A DNA stretch of 13,106 bases, taken from the NCBI RefSeq assembly GCF_946885855.1, contig NZ_CAMPHH010000078.1, positions 1-13,106 of the forward strand, read 5' to 3'. This stretch comes from an uncultured Actinotalea sp. Its GTDB lineage: Bacteria; Actinomycetota; Actinomycetes; Actinomycetales; Cellulomonadaceae. Numbering within the stretch: the first letter of the stretch is position 1; every line of letters begins with the position of its first letter. Of the stretch, positions 11,018 to 13,106 are shown piece by piece. Both the position numbers and the translations under genes were made by a program. The notes under the pieces are model-generated. The model searched no databases. It saw only the letters and a program-made list of their open reading frames with translations, and was not told the DNA's origin.

Positions 11018-12232
11018 ATGAAGACCATCGCGGACCTCGGCGAGCTGCGCGGCAAGCGCGTGCTCGTCCGTGCCGACCTCAACGTGCCGCTGGACGGCAC
11101 GACGATCACCGACGACGGGCGCGTGCGCGCGGCCGTCCCGACCCTGCGCACCCTGGTGGACGCGGGCGCCAAGGTCGTCGTTGCGGCGCACCTCGGCCGC
11201 CCCAAGGGCGCTCCGGACCCGAAGTACTCCCTGGCGCCCGTCGCCGCGCGGCTCGGCGAGCTCCTCGGCGTGCCGGTGACCCTCGCGGAGGACACCGTGG
11301 GCGAGTCGGCGCGGGCGATCGTCGCCGCGCTCGGCGAGGGCGAGGTCGCCCTGCTGGAGAACATCCGGTTCGACGCTCGCGAGACCTCCAAGGACGAGGC
11401 GGAGCGCTCGGCGCTCGCCGACGACCTCGCGACGCTCGCCGACGCGTACGTGTCCGACGGCTTCGGCGTCGTGCACCGCAAGCAGGCGTCCGTCTACGAC
11501 GTCGCCCGCAAGCTGCCGGCTGCCGTCGGCGGTCTGGTCCTCACGGAGGTCGAGGCGCTGCGTCGCGCGACCGAGGACCCCGAGCGGCCCTACGTCGTCG
11601 TGCTCGGCGGGTCGAAGGTCTCCGACAAGCTCGGCGTCATCGCGAACCTGCTGACCAAGGCGGACCGCCTCCTCATCGGCGGCGGGATGGTGTTCACCTT
11701 CCTGGCGGCCAAGGGCCACCCGGTCGGCACGTCGCTGCTGGAGGAGGACCAGGTCGAGACGGTCAGGGGCTACCTCGCCACGGCCGCGGAGCGCGGCGTC
11801 GAGATCGTCCTGCCGACCGATGTCGTCGTCGCCGACGCGTTCGCAGCCGACGCGGCGCACGACGTCGTGCCGGCGGACGCGATGCCCGACGGCCGGATGG
11901 GCCTGGACATCGGTCCGGACTCGGCCGAGCTGTTCCGCAGCAAGATCCTCGACGCGCGCACCATCGTGTGGAACGGCCCGATGGGCGTCTTCGAGTTCGA
12001 CGCGTTCGCGGCCGGCACCCGGGCCGTCGCGCAGGCGATGGTCGACGCGGGGGAGCAGGGCGCGTTCAGCATCGTCGGTGGTGGCGACTCGGCCGCCGCC
12101 GTGCGCCGTCTCGGCTTCGACGAGGCCGGGTTCGGCCACATCTCGACCGGAGGCGGCGCCAGCCTGGAGTTCCTGGAGGGCAAGGAGCTCCCCGGGATCG
12201 CCGTCCTCGAGCAGACCGCGAAGGAGAGCTGA
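11018..12232 (+). CDS. pgk: Phosphoglycerate kinase
   Basis: Pgk transfers the acyl phosphate of 1,3-bisphosphoglycerate to ADP, the first ATP-yielding step of glycolysis and the step directly after GAPDH. The 404 residues fall in the normal bacterial range. The N-terminal substrate domain shows the signature RADLNVPL (18-25), R36 and HLGRP (58-62). The ADP/ATP domain shows GGSKVSDKL (197-205), GGGMVFTFL (221-229), [10 protein letters not shown] (317-326), GGGDS (354-358) and [13 protein letters not shown] (376-388). ATG 11018 is preceded by the purine-rich ribosome binding site GAGGGAGAG (11007-11015). tpiA starts only 2 nt after the pgk stop, and its ribosome binding site lies inside the last pgk codons, so the two are co-translated. 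The protein is cytoplasmic and nothing in it is unusual. Confidence 0.98.
   Translation: MKTIADLGELRGKRVLVRADLNVPLDGTTITDDGRVRAAVPTLRTLVDAGAKVVVAAHLGRPKGAPDPKYSLAPVAARLGELLGVPVTLAEDTVGESARAIVAALGEGEVALLENIRFDARETSKDEAERSALADDLATLADAYVSDGFGVVHRKQASVYDVARKLPAAVGGLVLTEVEALRRATEDPERPYVVVLGGSKVSDKLGVIANLLTKADRLLIGGGMVFTFLAAKGHPVGTSLLEEDQVETVRGYLATAAERGVEIVLPTDVVVADAFAADAAHDVVPADAMPDGRMGLDIGPDSAELFRSKILDARTIVWNGPMGVFEFDAFAAGTRAVAQAMVDAGEQGAFSIVGGGDSAAAVRRLGFDEAGFGHISTGGGASLEFLEGKELPGIAVLEQTAKES
12221..12226 (+). promoter_or_regulatory. tpiA ribosome binding site within the pgk end (AAGGAG)
   Basis: AAGGAG at 12221-12226 lies 8 nt before GTG 12235 and encodes the last residues of Pgk. It supports GTG as the tpiA start and close translational linkage. 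The open frame extends upstream into pgk, but using it would add nonconserved residues. Confidence 0.8.
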
Positions 12233-12234
12233 CC

Positions 12235-13032
12235 GTGGCGACCACGCGCACCCCGCTGATGGCGGGCAACTGGAAGATGAACCTCGACCACCACCAGGCG
12301 ACACACCTCGTGCAGAAGCTGGCGTGGACGCTCAAGGACGCCAAGCACGACTACGCGGCCGTCGAGGTCGCCGTCCTGGTGCCGTTCACGGACCTGCGCT
12401 CGGTCCAGACGCTCGTCGACGCCGACAAGCTCGACCTCGTCTACGGCGCGCAGGACGTCTCGGCGCACACCGAGGGCGCCTACACCGGCGAGATCTCGCC
12501 GGTGATGCTGGCCAAGCTCGGCGTCACGTACGTGGCCGTCGGCCACTCGGAGCGCCGGGAGTACCACGGTGAGGACGACGCCCTGTGCGCGGCCAAGGTC
12601 CGCTCGGCGTTCGGGCAGGGCCTCGTGCCCATCCTGTGCGTCGGCGAGGGCCTGGATGTCCGCAAGGCGGGGGAGCAGGTCGCGTACACGCTGGCGCAGC
12701 TCGACGGCGCGCTCGAGGGCCTGCCCGCCGAGCACGCCGCCCGGATCGTCGTGGCGTACGAGCCGGTGTGGGCGATCGGCACCGGCGAGGTCGCGACGCC
12801 CGACGACGCGCAGGAGGTGTGCCACGCGATCCGCGACCGGCTCGCGGAGCTCTACTCCCGCGAGGTCGCCGACGGCGTGCGGGTGCTCTACGGCGGCTCG
12901 GTGAAGTCGGGCAACGTGGCGGCGATCATGGCGCAGCCCGACGTCGACGGCGCGCTTGTCGGCGGCGCGAGCCTGGACGCGGAGGAGTTCACGAAGATCG
13001 TGCGGTACCAGGCCCACAGCACCGGCCAGTGA
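12235..13032 (+). CDS. tpiA: Triosephosphate isomerase
   Basis: TpiA interconverts dihydroxyacetone phosphate and glyceraldehyde-3-phosphate, feeding GAPDH. The 265 residues form one TIM barrel, slightly longer than the family's typical 250. The catalytic residues are all present: N12 and K14 in GNWKMN, H104 in VGHSERR, and E176 in [11 protein letters not shown], whose following residues form the flexible lid. Phosphate-binding glycines are at GGS (220-222) and GG (243-244). The start is GTG 12235, 2 nt after the pgk stop, with a good ribosome binding site in pgk. It is the last gene before a strong hairpin at the window's right edge. In many actinobacteria secG follows tpiA, but nothing of it is seen in the last 74 bases. 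Confidence 0.98.
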   Translation: MATTRTPLMAGNWKMNLDHHQATHLVQKLAWTLKDAKHDYAAVEVAVLVPFTDLRSVQTLVDADKLDLVYGAQDVSAHTEGAYTGEISPVMLAKLGVTYVAVGHSERREYHGEDDALCAAKVRSAFGQGLVPILCVGEGLDVRKAGEQVAYTLAQLDGALEGLPAEHAARIVVAYEPVWAIGTGEVATPDDAQEVCHAIRDRLAELYSREVADGVRVLYGGSVKSGNVAAIMAQPDVDGALVGGASLDAEEFTKIVRYQAHSTGQ

Positions 13033-13053
13033 GTCCGACGACGGCCTGACGGT

Positions 13054-13094
13054 CGCGGTGCCGGCCCCGTCCTCGGGCGGCGGCCGGCACCGTG
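13054..13094 (+). terminator. Hairpin terminator after tpiA (no U-tract)
   Basis: CGGTGCCGGCC (13056-13066) pairs exactly with GGCCGGCACCG (13082-13092), 11 bp, and one G-U plus one C-G pair extend the stem to 13 bp at 13054-13094. It starts 21 nt after the tpiA stop. A nested CCCG/CGGG pairing in the loop is possible. No T-run follows. It probably closes the gap-pgk-tpiA unit, although readthrough into a downstream gene cannot be excluded. Confidence 0.65.
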
Positions 13095-13106
13095 CTGTCC
13101 GGGCCG

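Overview
This window is chromosomal DNA from a very GC-rich actinobacterium. Third codon positions are almost always G or C, GTG starts are common, and the gene order uvrA ... uvrC-rapZ-yvcK-whiA-gap-pgk-tpiA is the classic actinobacterial arrangement. WhiA closely resembles the sporulation regulator of Streptomyces, but the order and protein details would also suit Micrococcales such as the Cellulomonas group. That family-level placement is inference; I did not search any database.

Layout. Positions 1-138 hold the glycine-rich C-terminal tail of an unidentified forward gene. Facing it is a reverse-strand metallo-beta-lactamase-fold hydrolase (171-863). A 182-bp divergent spacer follows, with a clear LexA (SOS) box lying on the -35 element of uvrA. 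uvrA (1046-3907) converges on a reverse-strand OsmC-family gene (4019-4531), with hairpins between them. A short divergent spacer leads to uvrC (4647-6710), rapZ (6707-7645), yvcK (7642-8643) and whiA (8660-9640). These four are tightly packed, with 4-nt overlaps at the first two junctions, and are closed by a hairpin. After a 260-bp regulatory spacer come gap (9901-10908), pgk (11018-12232) and tpiA (12235-13032), closed by another hairpin. A perfect 17-bp hairpin separates gap from pgk.

How the genes work together. UvrA and UvrC are two of the three subunits of nucleotide excision repair; UvrB is not in the window. RapZ, YvcK and WhiA form a conserved Gram-positive regulatory trio tied to nucleotide-sugar sensing, envelope metabolism and cell division. 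Gap, Pgk and TpiA are consecutive or adjacent steps of lower glycolysis. Every enzyme retains the active-site residues I could check, and no gene is frameshifted or truncated apart from the one cut by the left edge.

Novelty. I see no mobile element, CRISPR array, RNA gene or undescribed multi-gene system; this is a well-conserved housekeeping region. The points worth a second look are regulatory: the LexA box on the uvrA promoter, promoter placement that suggests leaderless mRNAs for uvrA, uvrC and osmC, and the long gap-pgk intercistronic hairpin.
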